The notes under the pieces: generated by a model
What the model saw: only the letters and a program-made list of their open reading frames with translations
Told to the model about the DNA's origin: nothing
Databases searched by the model: none
Made by a program: the position numbers and the translations under genes
Shown: piece after piece, positions 41,501 to 51,649 of the stretch
How positions within the stretch are numbered: position 1 is the stretch's first letter
Layout: every line of letters starts with the position of its first letter
Assembly (NCBI RefSeq): GCF_018863195.1
Contig: NZ_JAHKRT010000003.1
Location: 491,628-555,627, forward strand
Direction of reading: 5' to 3'
Length of the DNA: 64,000 nucleotides
Origin: Sphingomonas quercus
Lineage (GTDB): Bacteria; Pseudomonadota; Alphaproteobacteria; Sphingomonadales; Sphingomonadaceae

Positions 41501-43921
41501 ATGGACAAGTGCTGTTCCCGTCATGCGTTGCTGCTGTTGAGCGCGGCACCGCTCGCCATGCTTGTCACGGCTCCCGCTCAAGCCCAGTCGACGCCCGGCG
41601 CGGCGGTGGCGGATGCCACCCCCGGCGATGCCGCGGCGGCCGGCAATGCCACCGACGAGATCGTTGTCGTCGGCACCGCCGGCGGCGGCACCCGCCGCCA
41701 GGACGCCGCCTTCGCGGTGACGACGCTGACCAACGACGCCATCGAGCGTGCCGCGCCGAACAGCACCGCGGATTTGCTGCGCACCATTCCCGGCGTCAGC
41801 GCGGAAAGCTCCGGCGGCCAGAACGGCGCCAACATCTTCGTGCGCGGCTATCCTTCGGGCGGCGATGCGCAGTTCGTGACCTTCCAGCTCGGCGGCGTGC
41901 CGATCTTCCCGCCGTCGACCTTGTCCTTCCTCGAGAACAGCCAGCTGATCCGGCTCGACGAGACGGTGCAGCGGGTCGAGGCGGTGCGCGGCGGCACCGG
42001 CTCGCTCTTCTCGAACGGCCAGCCGGGCCTCACCGTCAACGTCGTCCAGCGCGAGGGGGGCCGCGATTTCCACGGCCTCGCCAAACTCTCCTACACCGAT
42101 TATGACGAGATCCGCGGCGATGCCTGGATATCCGGCCCGATTTCCCAGGACACCAGCTTCATGGTCGGCGGCTATTATGCGCAGGGCAACGGCATCCGCG
42201 ATCCGCAGTTCCGCGCCGAGAAGGGCGGACAGATCACCGCCAATCTGCGCCATGATTTCGCCGGGCGCGGATCGGTTCTGATCTATGGCCGCTATCTCAA
42301 CGACCGCGGGCAATGGCTGCTGCCGATTCCGATCATCCAGCAGGGCCGCAAGATCAGCGCCTATCCCGGCTTCGACGCGGGCACCGGCGCGCTGCCGAGC
42401 CGCGACACGCGCATCACCACCAACAATAGCGGGCGCACCGTCGATCTCGCCGACGGGCGCGGCGCCAGGATCGGCAATATCGGCGTCGCTTTCGACTATG
42501 AGCTGGCCGACGGGCTGCGCGCGCGAGAGCGGCTGAGCTATCTGTGGGGCAGCGCCGACACGGTCGGGCTGGTCCCGGTGGGCGCGCCGGTCTCGGCGGG
42601 CGACATGGCGGTGACGCTGGGCGGGACCGGCGCCACCGTGGGCAGCCTCACCTTTGCCAATGGCGGCGGCGTTGCCGGGCCTAATCAGCAGGTCATGCAG
42701 GCCGGCATCTGGGAAGTCCGCAAGGATATCGACTCCTTCGTCAACGACATGGCGCTGGAATTGACCACTGGCCGCAACAAGCTGACCGGCGGCTTCTACC
42801 TTGCTGACTATACGACGCGCGACAATTGGGCGCTCGGCAACCAGGTGCTGCTTACCGCCGAGGAGAATGCGCGGCGGCTGAACCTCACGCTGGGCGACGG
42901 GCGCGCGGCGACGCGGGACGGCTTCACCAGCGGGCCGAGCTTCCTCGTCGATGCCTATTACAAGGGCCGCGACTATGCCTTTTATGCGGTCGACGAGTTG
43001 CAGATCACCGATCAGCTGCGCATCGACGGCGGCGCGCGGTGGCAACGGCACGCGGTCGACGCGCGGGTGCGCACGTCCAGCGCCAGCATCGACCAGGACG
43101 GCAATGCCGCCACGCTCTACGATAATGGCACCGCGACGTTCGGGCCGGCGACCAATATCCGCTACCGCCAGTCCGAATGGTCGTGGACGGCGGGCGCCAA
43201 TTACGACCTGACCAGCCAGATCGGCATCTTCGCCCGCTACAGCCGGGGCAACAGCTTCCCGCAATTCGACAATCTGCGCGAGGGGCTGACCATCGTCGCG
43301 CAGGTCGACACCTATGAGGGCGGGCTGAAGCTGTCGATGCCGTGGCTCAACCTCTACGCGACCTTGTTCCACAACAAGTTCGACGGGCTCGCCACCACCC
43401 AGATCATCAACGGCGTGCCGAACAGCCAGATCGGCGGCGCCAAGGCGACCGGCGTCGAGCTGGAAGGCACGGTGCGGCCGTTCGCGGGCTTCAGCGTGTC
43501 GGCAGCCGGTACGTGGCTCGACGCCACGTATCGCGACTTCTTCACCGGCAACGGCACCATCGACAACACCGGCAACCGCGTGCAGCGCCAGCCGAAATGG
43601 ATGTGGCGGGTGACGCCGGCCTATGAGCTGGAGCTGGGCGGCCTGCGCCCGTCCCTGTTCGCGACGCTGCAATATACCGGCGACCGCTTCTCCGATCCCG
43701 AGAACAACCAGTTGCTGCCGCATTATTATCAGCTCGACGCCGGTGTCGCGGTGAATATTGGCGAGCGGCTGAGGCTGCAGGTGACCGGAAACAATCTCAC
43801 CAACGAGATCGGCCTGACCGAGGGCAATCCGCGCATTATCGGCTCGCAGGGCAGCGGGCCGATCCTGGCGCGGCCGATCCTCGGGCGCTCGTTCCGCTTC
43901 GCCGCGCAGATGAGCTTCTGA
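41501..43921 (+). CDS. TonB-dependent receptor (siderophore-type) linked to a sulfatase
   Basis: The 806-aa protein has a signal peptide (CCSRHALLLLSAAPLAMLVT), a TonB-box-like DEIVVVGTAGG and a plug domain (ADLLRTIPGVSAESSGGQNG, NIFVRGYPSGGDAQF). A 22-strand barrel ends in FRFAAQMSF with a terminal Phe. It imports a scarce substrate across the outer membrane. The sulfatase gene starts only 7 bp downstream, so substrate uptake and sulfate removal are likely linked. AGAGGAGG provides the ribosome binding site. Confidence 0.9.
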   Translation: MDKCCSRHALLLLSAAPLAMLVTAPAQAQSTPGAAVADATPGDAAAAGNATDEIVVVGTAGGGTRRQDAAFAVTTLTNDAIERAAPNSTADLLRTIPGVSAESSGGQNGANIFVRGYPSGGDAQFVTFQLGGVPIFPPSTLSFLENSQLIRLDETVQRVEAVRGGTGSLFSNGQPGLTVNVVQREGGRDFHGLAKLSYTDYDEIRGDAWISGPISQDTSFMVGGYYAQGNGIRDPQFRAEKGGQITANLRHDFAGRGSVLIYGRYLNDRGQWLLPIPIIQQGRKISAYPGFDAGTGALPSRDTRITTNNSGRTVDLADGRGARIGNIGVAFDYELADGLRARERLSYLWGSADTVGLVPVGAPVSAGDMAVTLGGTGATVGSLTFANGGGVAGPNQQVMQAGIWEVRKDIDSFVNDMALELTTGRNKLTGGFYLADYTTRDNWALGNQVLLTAEENARRLNLTLGDGRAATRDGFTSGPSFLVDAYYKGRDYAFYAVDELQITDQLRIDGGARWQRHAVDARVRTSSASIDQDGNAATLYDNGTATFGPATNIRYRQSEWSWTAGANYDLTSQIGIFARYSRGNSFPQFDNLREGLTIVAQVDTYEGGLKLSMPWLNLYATLFHNKFDGLATTQIINGVPNSQIGGAKATGVELEGTVRPFAGFSVSAAGTWLDATYRDFFTGNGTIDNTGNRVQRQPKWMWRVTPAYELELGGLRPSLFATLQYTGDRFSDPENNQLLPHYYQLDAGVAVNIGERLRLQVTGNNLTNEIGLTEGNPRIIGSQGSGPILARPILGRSFRFAAQMSF

Positions 43922-43928
43922 GGATGAC

Positions 43929-45344
43929 GTGGACCGCCGCACGGTCCTGAAGGCGGCGGCGCTGGCCGCCGCCGCCACCTCCCTCGACACGGGGCGCGCA
44001 GCGGCACCCCGCCGACGCAACGTGCTGCTGCTCATCTCCGACGATCAGGGGCTGGACCTCGGCTGCTACGGCGTGCCGATCAGCACGCCGCGCATCGATC
44101 GGCTGGCAGCCGAAGGAACGCGCTTCACCCATGGCTATGCGGCGGTATCCTCGTGCAGCCCGAGCCGCGCCGTCATCAACACCGGGCTCTTCACCCATCA
44201 GAACGGCATGTACGGCCTGCAACACGACGTGCATCACCAGTCATTGCTCGACGGCATCGAGACGCTGCCGGCGATGCTCCGACGGGCGGGCTATGCCACC
44301 GCCCTGGTCGGCAAGAAGCATGTCGGGCCGGATGCGGCCTTCCCCTATGAGGCGGAGCTGGTGCCGGAACGCTCCGGCATCCGCGACGTGCGCGCGCTGG
44401 CGATGGCCGCGGCCGATTTCATCCGCGCTTCGGGCGACCGTCCTTTCTTCGTAACGGTCGGCTATAGCGATCCGCATCGCGCCGAGGCCAATTACGGCAA
44501 TGACCGGGATTGGCCGGGCGTGCGCACCACCACCTATGATCCCGCGCGCGTGCCGCTGCCGACGCACCTGCCCGATCTTCCCGCCGTGCGCAGCGACCTC
44601 GCCGAATATTATGCATCGATCAGCCGCCTCGACGCGGGCGTCGGCATGATCCTCGACGCGCTGGCCGGGAGCGGCCACGCGGAGGACACGCTGGTCGTCT
44701 TCCTCAGCGACAATGGCCGGCCATTTCCCGGTGCCAAGACCAATTTCTACGATCCCGGCCTCCATCTGCCGCTGATCATCCGGGCGCCGGGCACGGGGCC
44801 GGCGGTCAATGATGCGATGGTCAGCTGGGTCGATATCGCGCCGACATTGCTCGACTTCACCGGCACGCCACCGCCCACCGGCTACCAGCTGTCCGGCGCG
44901 TCGCTCCTGCCGCTTCTCGGCAGGGCCGGCGGGCCGGGGCGCGATGCGGTGTTCGCCAGCCATGACTTCCACGAGATCAACCAATATTATCCGATGCGGG
45001 CGCTGCGCACGAGGACGCATAATTACATCCTCAATCTCGCTGCGCCGCTCGCCTATCCGATCGCCGGCGATGTCGCCTCCTCACCGAGCTGGCGGGCGAT
45101 CGCCGCCGATCCCGCCATCCGTCTCGGCCGGCGGACCCAGGCTGCCTATCTCAGGCGCCCGGCCGAAGAGCTTTACGATCTCGGCGCCGATCCGGAGGAG
45201 CTGACCAATATTGCCGGCCGGCGGGCGGCGGCGGCGCTGCTGGCGGAGCTGCGCGAGCGGCTGCGCGCCATGCGGGCCGCGACCCATGACCCGTGGCTGG
45301 CCGGCCAGACCGACCCTTATTCGCATCTCGGCACGCGCGGATGA
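43929..45344 (+). CDS. Sulfatase of the Cys-type (formylglycine-activated)
   Basis: The 471-aa protein has an N-terminal signal (MDRRTVLKAAALAAAATSLD, twin-arginine-like). The sulfatase core includes LLLISDDQGLDLGCYG (Asp38, Asp39 metal ligands), CSPSR at 76-80 for formylglycine formation, TALVGKKHVG and VVFLSDNGRPF with Asp/Asn ligands. It removes sulfate from sulfated carbohydrates or aryl sulfates. The start is GTG, 7 bp after the TonB receptor, so both form one operon for a sulfated substrate. Confidence 0.9.
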   Translation: MDRRTVLKAAALAAAATSLDTGRAAAPRRRNVLLLISDDQGLDLGCYGVPISTPRIDRLAAEGTRFTHGYAAVSSCSPSRAVINTGLFTHQNGMYGLQHDVHHQSLLDGIETLPAMLRRAGYATALVGKKHVGPDAAFPYEAELVPERSGIRDVRALAMAAADFIRASGDRPFFVTVGYSDPHRAEANYGNDRDWPGVRTTTYDPARVPLPTHLPDLPAVRSDLAEYYASISRLDAGVGMILDALAGSGHAEDTLVVFLSDNGRPFPGAKTNFYDPGLHLPLIIRAPGTGPAVNDAMVSWVDIAPTLLDFTGTPPPTGYQLSGASLLPLLGRAGGPGRDAVFASHDFHEINQYYPMRALRTRTHNYILNLAAPLAYPIAGDVASSPSWRAIAADPAIRLGRRTQAAYLRRPAEELYDLGADPEELTNIAGRRAAAALLAELRERLRAMRAATHDPWLAGQTDPYSHLGTRG

Positions 45345-45387
45345 TTACCGGACGGACCCGGCGAGGCGCGTCGATCGTTCAACCGGC

Positions 45388-45612
45388 ATGACCTTCTCGG
45401 ATACAGTCATCCTGCTCCCGACCAAGGCGACCGATCTGGTCGTCATGCTCAAGGCGGAGCTTCTGGATTGCTGGTGGCGCACGGGCCGCGAGCGGACCAT
45501 CGACGAGGTCATCGTCAACAATATGGAGCTGATCTGCGACATGGCCGCCGATCAGCTCGAATTCGGCCTCGACTGGGACGGGACCGTGATCCTCGGCGAC
45601 GAGCTGGCCTGA
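45388..45612 (+). CDS. Hypothetical protein, 74 aa
   Basis: The frame from the ATG at 45388 reads TFSDTVILLPTKATDLVVML and WRTGRERTIDEVIVNNMELI, then AADQLEFGLDWDGTVILGDE. It is mixed and acidic and looks like real protein, but no family was recognised. It follows the sulfatase by 43 bp and precedes the M28 peptidase on the same strand. Confidence 0.45.
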   Translation: MTFSDTVILLPTKATDLVVMLKAELLDCWWRTGRERTIDEVIVNNMELICDMAADQLEFGLDWDGTVILGDELA

Positions 45613-45795
45613 ACGGCCGCAGCGGCGCCGCCGCATCCCCGCCTCCGTATGATAGCCCGCAACGCCCCCGCGGCGGCGTTGCGGCTCGGGCGCGAGGGGT
45701 GGATCGGCCGACGATTTCTGATGTATAGCCCGAAAAATCGGCGGATTTCCGCAGACAACAATGATGCAGTTCTGCTGCACAGGGGGGCAATTGTG

Positions 45796-47868
45796 ATGCA
45801 ATTCAAGCGGGCCGGCCGGGTCGGCCTCGTCCTGGCGCTGGTCGCCTCGACATCCGTGTTCGCGCAGGAGCGGGAGGATCGCACCCTGCTCAGCCAGGCG
45901 CAGATGACCTCGATCATCAACGAGGTGTCCGGAGATCGCGCGATGCAGCACGTGCTGGAGCTGGTCCCCTATCAGCGTGTCCGCCTGCCGGGCGACTATG
46001 ACAAGAAGTTCCGCGAGACGCAGGTCATCACCGACTTCGCCAAGGAATATGGCTTCTCCAACATCAGCGTCGAGACGTTCGACGATGAGAAGAAGGCCTT
46101 CCAGCCGACGGTCGGCGAGCTGTGGCTGACCACGCCGAAGAGCATCAAGCTGTTCGACATCCACGACATCCCGCTCAGCCTCGTCTCGCTCAACGCCAAT
46201 GGCGATCTGTCCGGCGAGCTGATCAGCCTCGGCGCCGGGCGGCCGGAGGATTTCGAGGGCAAAGACGTCAAGGGCAAGTTCGTGCTGACGTCCGGCAACA
46301 CCACCGCCGTCTATAATCTCGCCGTCGAGCGCGGCGCGCTGGGTGTGCTCGGCATCGTCGCCAACAGCCCGCAGCGGGCGATCGATTACCCGCGCCAGAT
46401 CATGGCATCCTACCTCACCGCCAAGCCGGGAACGGTGGCGTGGTCGGTGACGCCGGAGGCGCGCGGCTATCTCGAGGCGCTGATGGCGCGCGGCGAGAAA
46501 CTCACCATCCGCTCGGTGACGAAGAGCACGGAAGTGTCCGGCCGCAGCGAATATGTCCACGCCGAAATCCCCGGCGACGGCTCGACACGCCAGGAAGTCG
46601 GCATCAGCTGCCACCTGTTCGAGGGCGTCATCAAGCAGGGCGCCAATGACGACAATTCCGGCTGCGCGATGATCCTCGAGGTCGGCCGCGCCTACATCAA
46701 GCTGATCAAGGAAGGAAAGCTGCCGCCGCCCAAGCGGACCATCAACTTCCAGTTCGTACCGGAGATTTCCGGCACCAATGCCTATCTGAACAAGCATGCC
46801 GACAAGGCCAGGGCGATGATCGGCACGCTGAACTTCGACATGGAGGCGATCCGCGTCGCCGCCAGCCGCAGCTACTGGATCCTTCAGCGCACGCCGGACA
46901 CCTTCCCGTCCTATCTGAACGACATCGCCCAGAGCATGATGGAATATGTCTCGGACATCACCCGCGAGCGGGTGCGGTTCCGCCGTTCGATCAACGGCTA
47001 TGCGCCGACCCAGCCAGTGGAATCGGTGCACGGCTCCAAGGACGCCTTCTACATCAAGACCGACAAGCATTATGGCTCGTCGGATCACGTCACCTATATG
47101 CAGCATGGCATCCCGGCGGTGATGTTCATCACCTGGCCGGACATGTGGTATCACTCCTCCGACGACACGCCCGACAAGCAGGATCCGACCCAGTATAAGC
47201 GCGCCGCCGTGGTGGCGCTGGGCGGGCTGGCGGCACTGTCCAACGGCACCGACGACATGGCCGCCCGCGTCGTCGCCGAGAATCTGGCGCGCGGCACCGG
47301 CCGCATGGGCGAGGCGCAGGTTAAGGGCCTCGGCTATATCGCCGATGCCACCCCGGCCGATCTGCCGCGCGCTTATCGGGAAGCGCAGATCGCCATCCGC
47401 CATCAGGCGGAAATCGAAAAGGCGGTGATCCGCTCGGCCAATGTGATGTGGACCGACGCCGCCTCCGGCAAGAAGAATACGAGCGCGATCGAGCCGCTGA
47501 TCGAGAGGCGCGCGGCAGCGCTCCTCGCCGAGGCGAAGGCCACCTATCAGCTGGAGGCGGCCCAGCATCGCGTCTCCGCGGCGGAGCCGGCATTGACGGC
47601 AGAGGAGCGCGAGGCGTCCAGCCTGATCGTGAAGCGCGGCCCCAAGGCGCCGGCGCCGGGGACGCGCGGCGGCCCGCGGCCGACAGGCCCCGGCTTGCCG
47701 GACGAGTATATGGCCGAGTTCCAGTATTTGGTGGATCGCGGCAACATGACGATCCTGCAGATGCGCGACTTCCTGTCTGGCGAGTTCACGCCGCTGTCGC
47801 TGGCCGAATTGACGGCGACGTTGAAGGGCCGGGAAGCTGACGGCCTGGTGACGCTCCAGAAAAAATAG
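45796..47868 (+). CDS. M28-family zinc aminopeptidase-like protein with PA domain
   Basis: The 690-aa protein has a signal peptide (QFKRAGRVGLVLALVASTSV). A PA-like region (GELISLGAGRPEDFEGKDVK) follows, then an M28 peptidase core: NDDNSGCAMILEVGRA (Asp ligand), VPEISGTNAYL (Glu), LNFDMEAIR, and SSDHVTYMQHGIPAVMFITW with WYHSSDDT (His). The metal residues are present. The C-terminal about 120 residues are extra helices. It is predicted to cleave peptides in the periplasm. GGGGGGCAATTG is a weak ribosome binding site. Confidence 0.8.
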   Translation: MQFKRAGRVGLVLALVASTSVFAQEREDRTLLSQAQMTSIINEVSGDRAMQHVLELVPYQRVRLPGDYDKKFRETQVITDFAKEYGFSNISVETFDDEKKAFQPTVGELWLTTPKSIKLFDIHDIPLSLVSLNANGDLSGELISLGAGRPEDFEGKDVKGKFVLTSGNTTAVYNLAVERGALGVLGIVANSPQRAIDYPRQIMASYLTAKPGTVAWSVTPEARGYLEALMARGEKLTIRSVTKSTEVSGRSEYVHAEIPGDGSTRQEVGISCHLFEGVIKQGANDDNSGCAMILEVGRAYIKLIKEGKLPPPKRTINFQFVPEISGTNAYLNKHADKARAMIGTLNFDMEAIRVAASRSYWILQRTPDTFPSYLNDIAQSMMEYVSDITRERVRFRRSINGYAPTQPVESVHGSKDAFYIKTDKHYGSSDHVTYMQHGIPAVMFITWPDMWYHSSDDTPDKQDPTQYKRAAVVALGGLAALSNGTDDMAARVVAENLARGTGRMGEAQVKGLGYIADATPADLPRAYREAQIAIRHQAEIEKAVIRSANVMWTDAASGKKNTSAIEPLIERRAAALLAEAKATYQLEAAQHRVSAAEPALTAEEREASSLIVKRGPKAPAPGTRGGPRPTGPGLPDEYMAEFQYLVDRGNMTILQMRDFLSGEFTPLSLAELTATLKGREADGLVTLQKK

Positions 47869-48075
47869 GCGCGCGCCTTCGCCAGAACGCCCGCCGCCCC
47901 CGCCGGGAGCGGCGGCGATCGAGCCCGTGCTCGTCGCCGCTGCTCCGGTGCAGGCGGCCCCTGTTTATGGTTGCCCTCCCCGCCGCCGAAGATTCATCGG
48001 CAGGTTTGACCATCGTCAAGGCGCGATCGCGTCCGCCGGCCGAAGGAGGAGCCGCACCATAAACGGGACATCGCC

Positions 48076-48195
48076 ATGTCGGACACCCTCGGAGATTATT
48101 TCCTCTACCTTTCGATCGTCTGCGCCCTCATCTTCATGGTCGTGCTCGGTGGGGTCACTCTTCTGGAGTGGCGGGTAGACCGTCCCGACAAATAG
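48076..48195 (+). CDS. Small single-pass membrane protein, 39 aa
   Basis: The ORF encodes a 39-residue peptide with one hydrophobic helix (YFLYLSIVCALIFMVVLGGV) flanked by an acidic start (MSDTLGD) and a charged tail (EWRVDRPDK). Such small proteins often regulate a larger membrane partner, but none is obvious nearby. The ribosome binding site is weak. It is too short to be called by usual ORF cut-offs. Confidence 0.4.
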   Translation: MSDTLGDYFLYLSIVCALIFMVVLGGVTLLEWRVDRPDK

Positions 48196-48485
48196 TGACG
48201 GCGGCGGAGCCGTTGGCGGGGCCGACGCCACCGATCACGGCTATCCACGCCGGCCGATCGCAGAACCTCTCGGCGACCGATCGAAGCCCGGATCGCCGGC
48301 AGCGATCTTCGTCCCGCTGTTCCAGCTGACGCCGAAGGTCTGCGTGATCCGACGGCGGGCGCCCGTCTTGCCGGCGGCGGCGGGGATGATGTCGGGATGG
48401 ACCAGGGCCATTTCGAGACGCCGGGGCAAGCGCTGTTCCCGACCGGCGACAACCGCCGCCCGCGATGCGCGCGGGGGCGCTCTTC

Positions 48486-49790
48486 TCAGCCTGGCGGGTC
48501 GGACACCAGATCGCCGGCGGTGCCGGCCCGATGCCGGTCCTGCTCCAGCTCGAACCGTAACCTGTCCCGATCGAGCTGATTTTCCCAGCGCGCGACGACG
48601 AGGGTCGCCACGCCGTTGCCGATGAGGTTGGTCAACGCGCGGCACTGGCTCATGAACCTGTCGACACCGACCAGCACCGCGAGGGCCGCGATCGGAATTT
48701 GCGGCGCCACGGTGAGGGTGGCGGCAAGCACGATGAAGCCGGCGCCGGTCACCCCGCTCGCCCCCTTGGAGGTGAGCATCGCCACGCCCAATATCGCCAG
48801 CTCCTGTCCCCAGCTCAGGTGCGAATTGGTCGCCTGGGCGAGGAACAGGGTCGCCAGCGTCATGTAGATGTTGGTGCCGTCCAGATTGAAGCTGTAGCCG
48901 GTCGGGATCACCAGCCCGGTAACCGGCGCCGACGCGCCGAGGCGCACCATCTTCTCCATGATCTGCGGCAGCACCGATTCCGAGGAACTGGTGCCCAGCA
49001 CGATCAGCAGTTCTTCGCGAATGTAGCGCACGAACTTGAAGATGGAGAAGCCCGACAGGGCCGCCACCGCGCCGAGCACGACGACGATGAATACGATCGA
49101 CGTCATGTAGAAGGCGCCGACCAGATAGCTGAGCTGAACGAGGCTGCGCGCGCCATATTTGCCGACGGTGAAGCCCATCGCGCCGAATGCGCCGATCGGC
49201 GCGAAGATCACGACGATATGTATGACCGCGAAGAAGACCCTGCCGATGCCCTCGATCGCGGCTGCCGCCTGCTGGCCCATCCTGCCCATGCGCGCGCATC
49301 CGAACCCCACCAGGATGGCAAGGATCAGCACCTGCAACAGATTGCCGTCGGCAAAGGCCCCGAAGAAGGTTTCAGGGACGAGATCCATGAGATGTTCGAC
49401 AAGCGATCCGCCGTGGCTCGCCTTCACGACATAGCCCGCCGCGACCGACGGATCGAGCGTAGCCGGATCGATGTTGAAGCCGCGTCCCGGTTGCAGCACA
49501 TGACCTGCCAGCAAGCCGAGGGCCAGCGCCAGGGTGGACAGCACCTCGAAATAGATCAGCGCCTTGCCGCCGACGCGGCCGACCGCCTTGAGGTCGCTCA
49601 TCCGGGCGATGCCGCCGGCGACGGTGCAGAAGATCACCGGCGCGATCACCAGCTTGACGAGCTTGATGAACATGTCGCCGAGAGGCTTCAGCTGCACGCC
49701 GAGGTCGGGGTAGAAAGCACCAACCGCAATGCCGGCGCCAATGCCGATCAGCACCTGCACGTAGAGCTGCTTCAGGAACCTCATCGGCAT
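48486..49790 (-). CDS. dctA: Dicarboxylate/cation symporter DctA-type
   Basis: The 434-aa protein has about eight to nine helices and the glutamate/dicarboxylate transporter signatures: [37 protein letters not shown] (the serine-rich hairpin), [17 protein letters not shown] (substrate/ion site) and [19 protein letters not shown]. It imports C4-dicarboxylates or similar acids with cations. The ATG at 49790 has a GGGGGAGACA site. The DctB/DctD pair about 5 kb to the right may control it, though they are not adjacent. Confidence 0.9.
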   Translation of the reverse strand: MPMRFLKQLYVQVLIGIGAGIAVGAFYPDLGVQLKPLGDMFIKLVKLVIAPVIFCTVAGGIARMSDLKAVGRVGGKALIYFEVLSTLALALGLLAGHVLQPGRGFNIDPATLDPSVAAGYVVKASHGGSLVEHLMDLVPETFFGAFADGNLLQVLILAILVGFGCARMGRMGQQAAAAIEGIGRVFFAVIHIVVIFAPIGAFGAMGFTVGKYGARSLVQLSYLVGAFYMTSIVFIVVVLGAVAALSGFSIFKFVRYIREELLIVLGTSSSESVLPQIMEKMVRLGASAPVTGLVIPTGYSFNLDGTNIYMTLATLFLAQATNSHLSWGQELAILGVAMLTSKGASGVTGAGFIVLAATLTVAPQIPIAALAVLVGVDRFMSQCRALTNLIGNGVATLVVARWENQLDRDRLRFELEQDRHRAGTAGDLVSDPPG

Positions 49791-50032
49791 TGTCTCCCCC
49801 TCATGCATGCATTCTGCGCTCGCGGCGGACTGCCTCCGCCATCGCTGTGGAATCCTGGCAACCGGGCGCCAGAGCGAACACATCGGAGAAGATACGGACA
49901 TGCCCTGCTATCGGGCTATGGCATCTCACAGATGATCCTATGCGTCAGACTTTAATCATCCCGTCACTCGGCGGGGTCCATCTCAATCCGTGGCGACATA
50001 GACTTTTCCCGATCGCGGCGATGGCCGTGTCT

Positions 50033-50065
50033 TGTTCGCCGACGGGGGAGGGCCGTCGGCGAACA
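50033..50065 (-). terminator. Perfect 13-bp hairpin after the sugar-dehydrogenase gene
   Basis: TGTTCGCCGACGG pairs with CCGTCGGCGAACA around a 7-base loop, 10 bp after the stop codon at 50075. It lacks a T-run but sits where a terminator is expected for the minus-strand gene. Confidence 0.55.
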
Positions 50066-50074
50066 TAGGCGAGA

Positions 50075-51607
50075 TTATTTCGGCGTCACCTTCACCAGCA
50101 TATTCGTATCGTCGGTGAGGACGTAGAGACCGCCCTCCGGGCCGACGCGGACGTCGCGGATGCGGCTGTTGAGTTCGGTGAGCAGCGGCTCCTCGCCGAC
50201 GACCTTGTCGCCGGCGATGGTCAGCCGATCGAGCAACCCGCCATGCAAGCCACCGACGAAAAGGCTGCCCTTCCATGCCGGGAACAGATCGGCATAGTAA
50301 AAGGTCAGGCCAGACGGGGCGATATTGGGATCCCAGAAATAACGGGGATCTTCCAGGCCCGTCTTGTGCGTCGCGGTGGTCACCATCCAGCCCGGATAGT
50401 CGATCCCGTGGGTAACAAGGGGCCAGCCATAATTCTTGCCCTTGCTGATGATGTTGAGTTCGTCGCCGCCACGCGGGCCGTGCTCCGTTTCCCACAGTCG
50501 GCCGCTGCTGTCGAAGGCGAGCCCCTCCTGGCTCCGCGTGCCCAGCGCCCAGATTTCCGGCAGGGCATCGGGCACGCCGATGAACGGATTGCCGGGCGCC
50601 GCCTGGCCGTCGGTGGTGATGCGGATGATCTTGCCGAGATGGGTCTGCATGTCCTGCGCGACATTCCATGGCGGCGGCTGCAGGCGGGTGCTGTCACGAT
50701 TGCCGATCGACACATACATCAGTCCCGCCTTGTCGAAGACGATGCGGCTGCCCTGCTTGGTCGGATAAAGGGTGATCGAAACGGTCGGCTTGGATCGGAA
50801 GATGATCTTGAGGTCGTTGAGCGCCGCGCCGGCTTCGTCGAGCACCGCGCGGCCGACGGCGATGCGGCTTTGCGCGCCGTCCCGCCCGACGCCCTCCTTC
50901 GGCCCGGTCGGCTCATTGAAGGCAAAGTAGATGCGGTGGTTGGTCCGGAAGTCCGGATCCAGCGCGACGTCGAGCAGGCCGCCCTGCCCGCCCTCCCATG
51001 CCACTTCCGGGATGCCCTTCAGCTCGGTGATCTTGCCCTGATTATCGACGATGACCATCTGGCCCATGCGCTGCGTGATCAGGAACTTGCCGCTCGGCAG
51101 GAATTGGAGCGCCCAGGGGCGGACCAGCTTGTTGGTGATCACCTCCGTCTTGTACTGGACATTGGCGGTCATGTAGGGCGCGCGATACTGGCCGGGGAAG
51201 TCCGCGGCATTGTCCTGACGTTCGGGCGTGCGCTGGTCGATCGGCTTGCCCGGCGTGCGCTGCCACGGGATCGGCACATATACCGGCGGCAGGTTCTTCG
51301 ATCGCGGCGGCGCGGCGCCGGCGGCAGCGGCAGGCGCGCCGAAATTCTGGACGAGATAGGCGACCACCGTCGGCACGCTCGCCGGCGGTACTGGCGCGCC
51401 ATTGGCGATCATGGCGTTGACAGTATCGGTCCATCCCGCGGCATCCTTGCGCTGCGAGGTGAACATGCTGCTGTCGTGACATCCCGTGCATGCCCGGTTG
51501 ACGATATCCTGCCCCGGCCCCGGGGGCAGATCGGCGGCGCGCAAGGGCGCCGCCGTCGCAAGTGCGATGGCGGTCACGCCGCCCACGCCGAGCCTGGTCA
51601 ACATCAT
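50075..51607 (-). CDS. PQQ-dependent sugar dehydrogenase with N-terminal cytochrome c domain
   Basis: The 510-aa protein has a signal peptide (LTRLGVGGVTAIALATAAPL). A cytochrome c motif, CTGCH at 40-44, follows. Then comes a beta-propeller of the PQQ glucose/sorbosone dehydrogenase type: RPWALQFLPSGKFLITQRMG, GGQGGLLDVALDPDF, IGNRDSTRLQPP and LWETEHGPRGGDELNII. It oxidises sugars or sugar alcohols in the periplasm and passes electrons to its own haem. It lies 42 bp downstream of the mannonate-dehydratase-like gene on the same strand, so the two may be one operon. Confidence 0.85.
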   Translation of the reverse strand: MMLTRLGVGGVTAIALATAAPLRAADLPPGPGQDIVNRACTGCHDSSMFTSQRKDAAGWTDTVNAMIANGAPVPPASVPTVVAYLVQNFGAPAAAAGAAPPRSKNLPPVYVPIPWQRTPGKPIDQRTPERQDNAADFPGQYRAPYMTANVQYKTEVITNKLVRPWALQFLPSGKFLITQRMGQMVIVDNQGKITELKGIPEVAWEGGQGGLLDVALDPDFRTNHRIYFAFNEPTGPKEGVGRDGAQSRIAVGRAVLDEAGAALNDLKIIFRSKPTVSITLYPTKQGSRIVFDKAGLMYVSIGNRDSTRLQPPPWNVAQDMQTHLGKIIRITTDGQAAPGNPFIGVPDALPEIWALGTRSQEGLAFDSSGRLWETEHGPRGGDELNIISKGKNYGWPLVTHGIDYPGWMVTTATHKTGLEDPRYFWDPNIAPSGLTFYYADLFPAWKGSLFVGGLHGGLLDRLTIAGDKVVGEEPLLTELNSRIRDVRVGPEGGLYVLTDDTNMLVKVTPK

Positions 51608-51649
51608 CGACTTTGATCCTTGAACTATAATGAGGGCTGAGAGAGCGGC

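Noticed and set aside
41474..44035. 853-codon antisense frame over the TonB receptor and sulfatase start
   Set aside because: Shadow of the sense gene; low-complexity composition and no ribosome binding site.
45379..47568. 729-codon antisense frame over the M28 peptidase
   Set aside because: Shadow frame; the sense strand has a signal peptide and metal-site residues.
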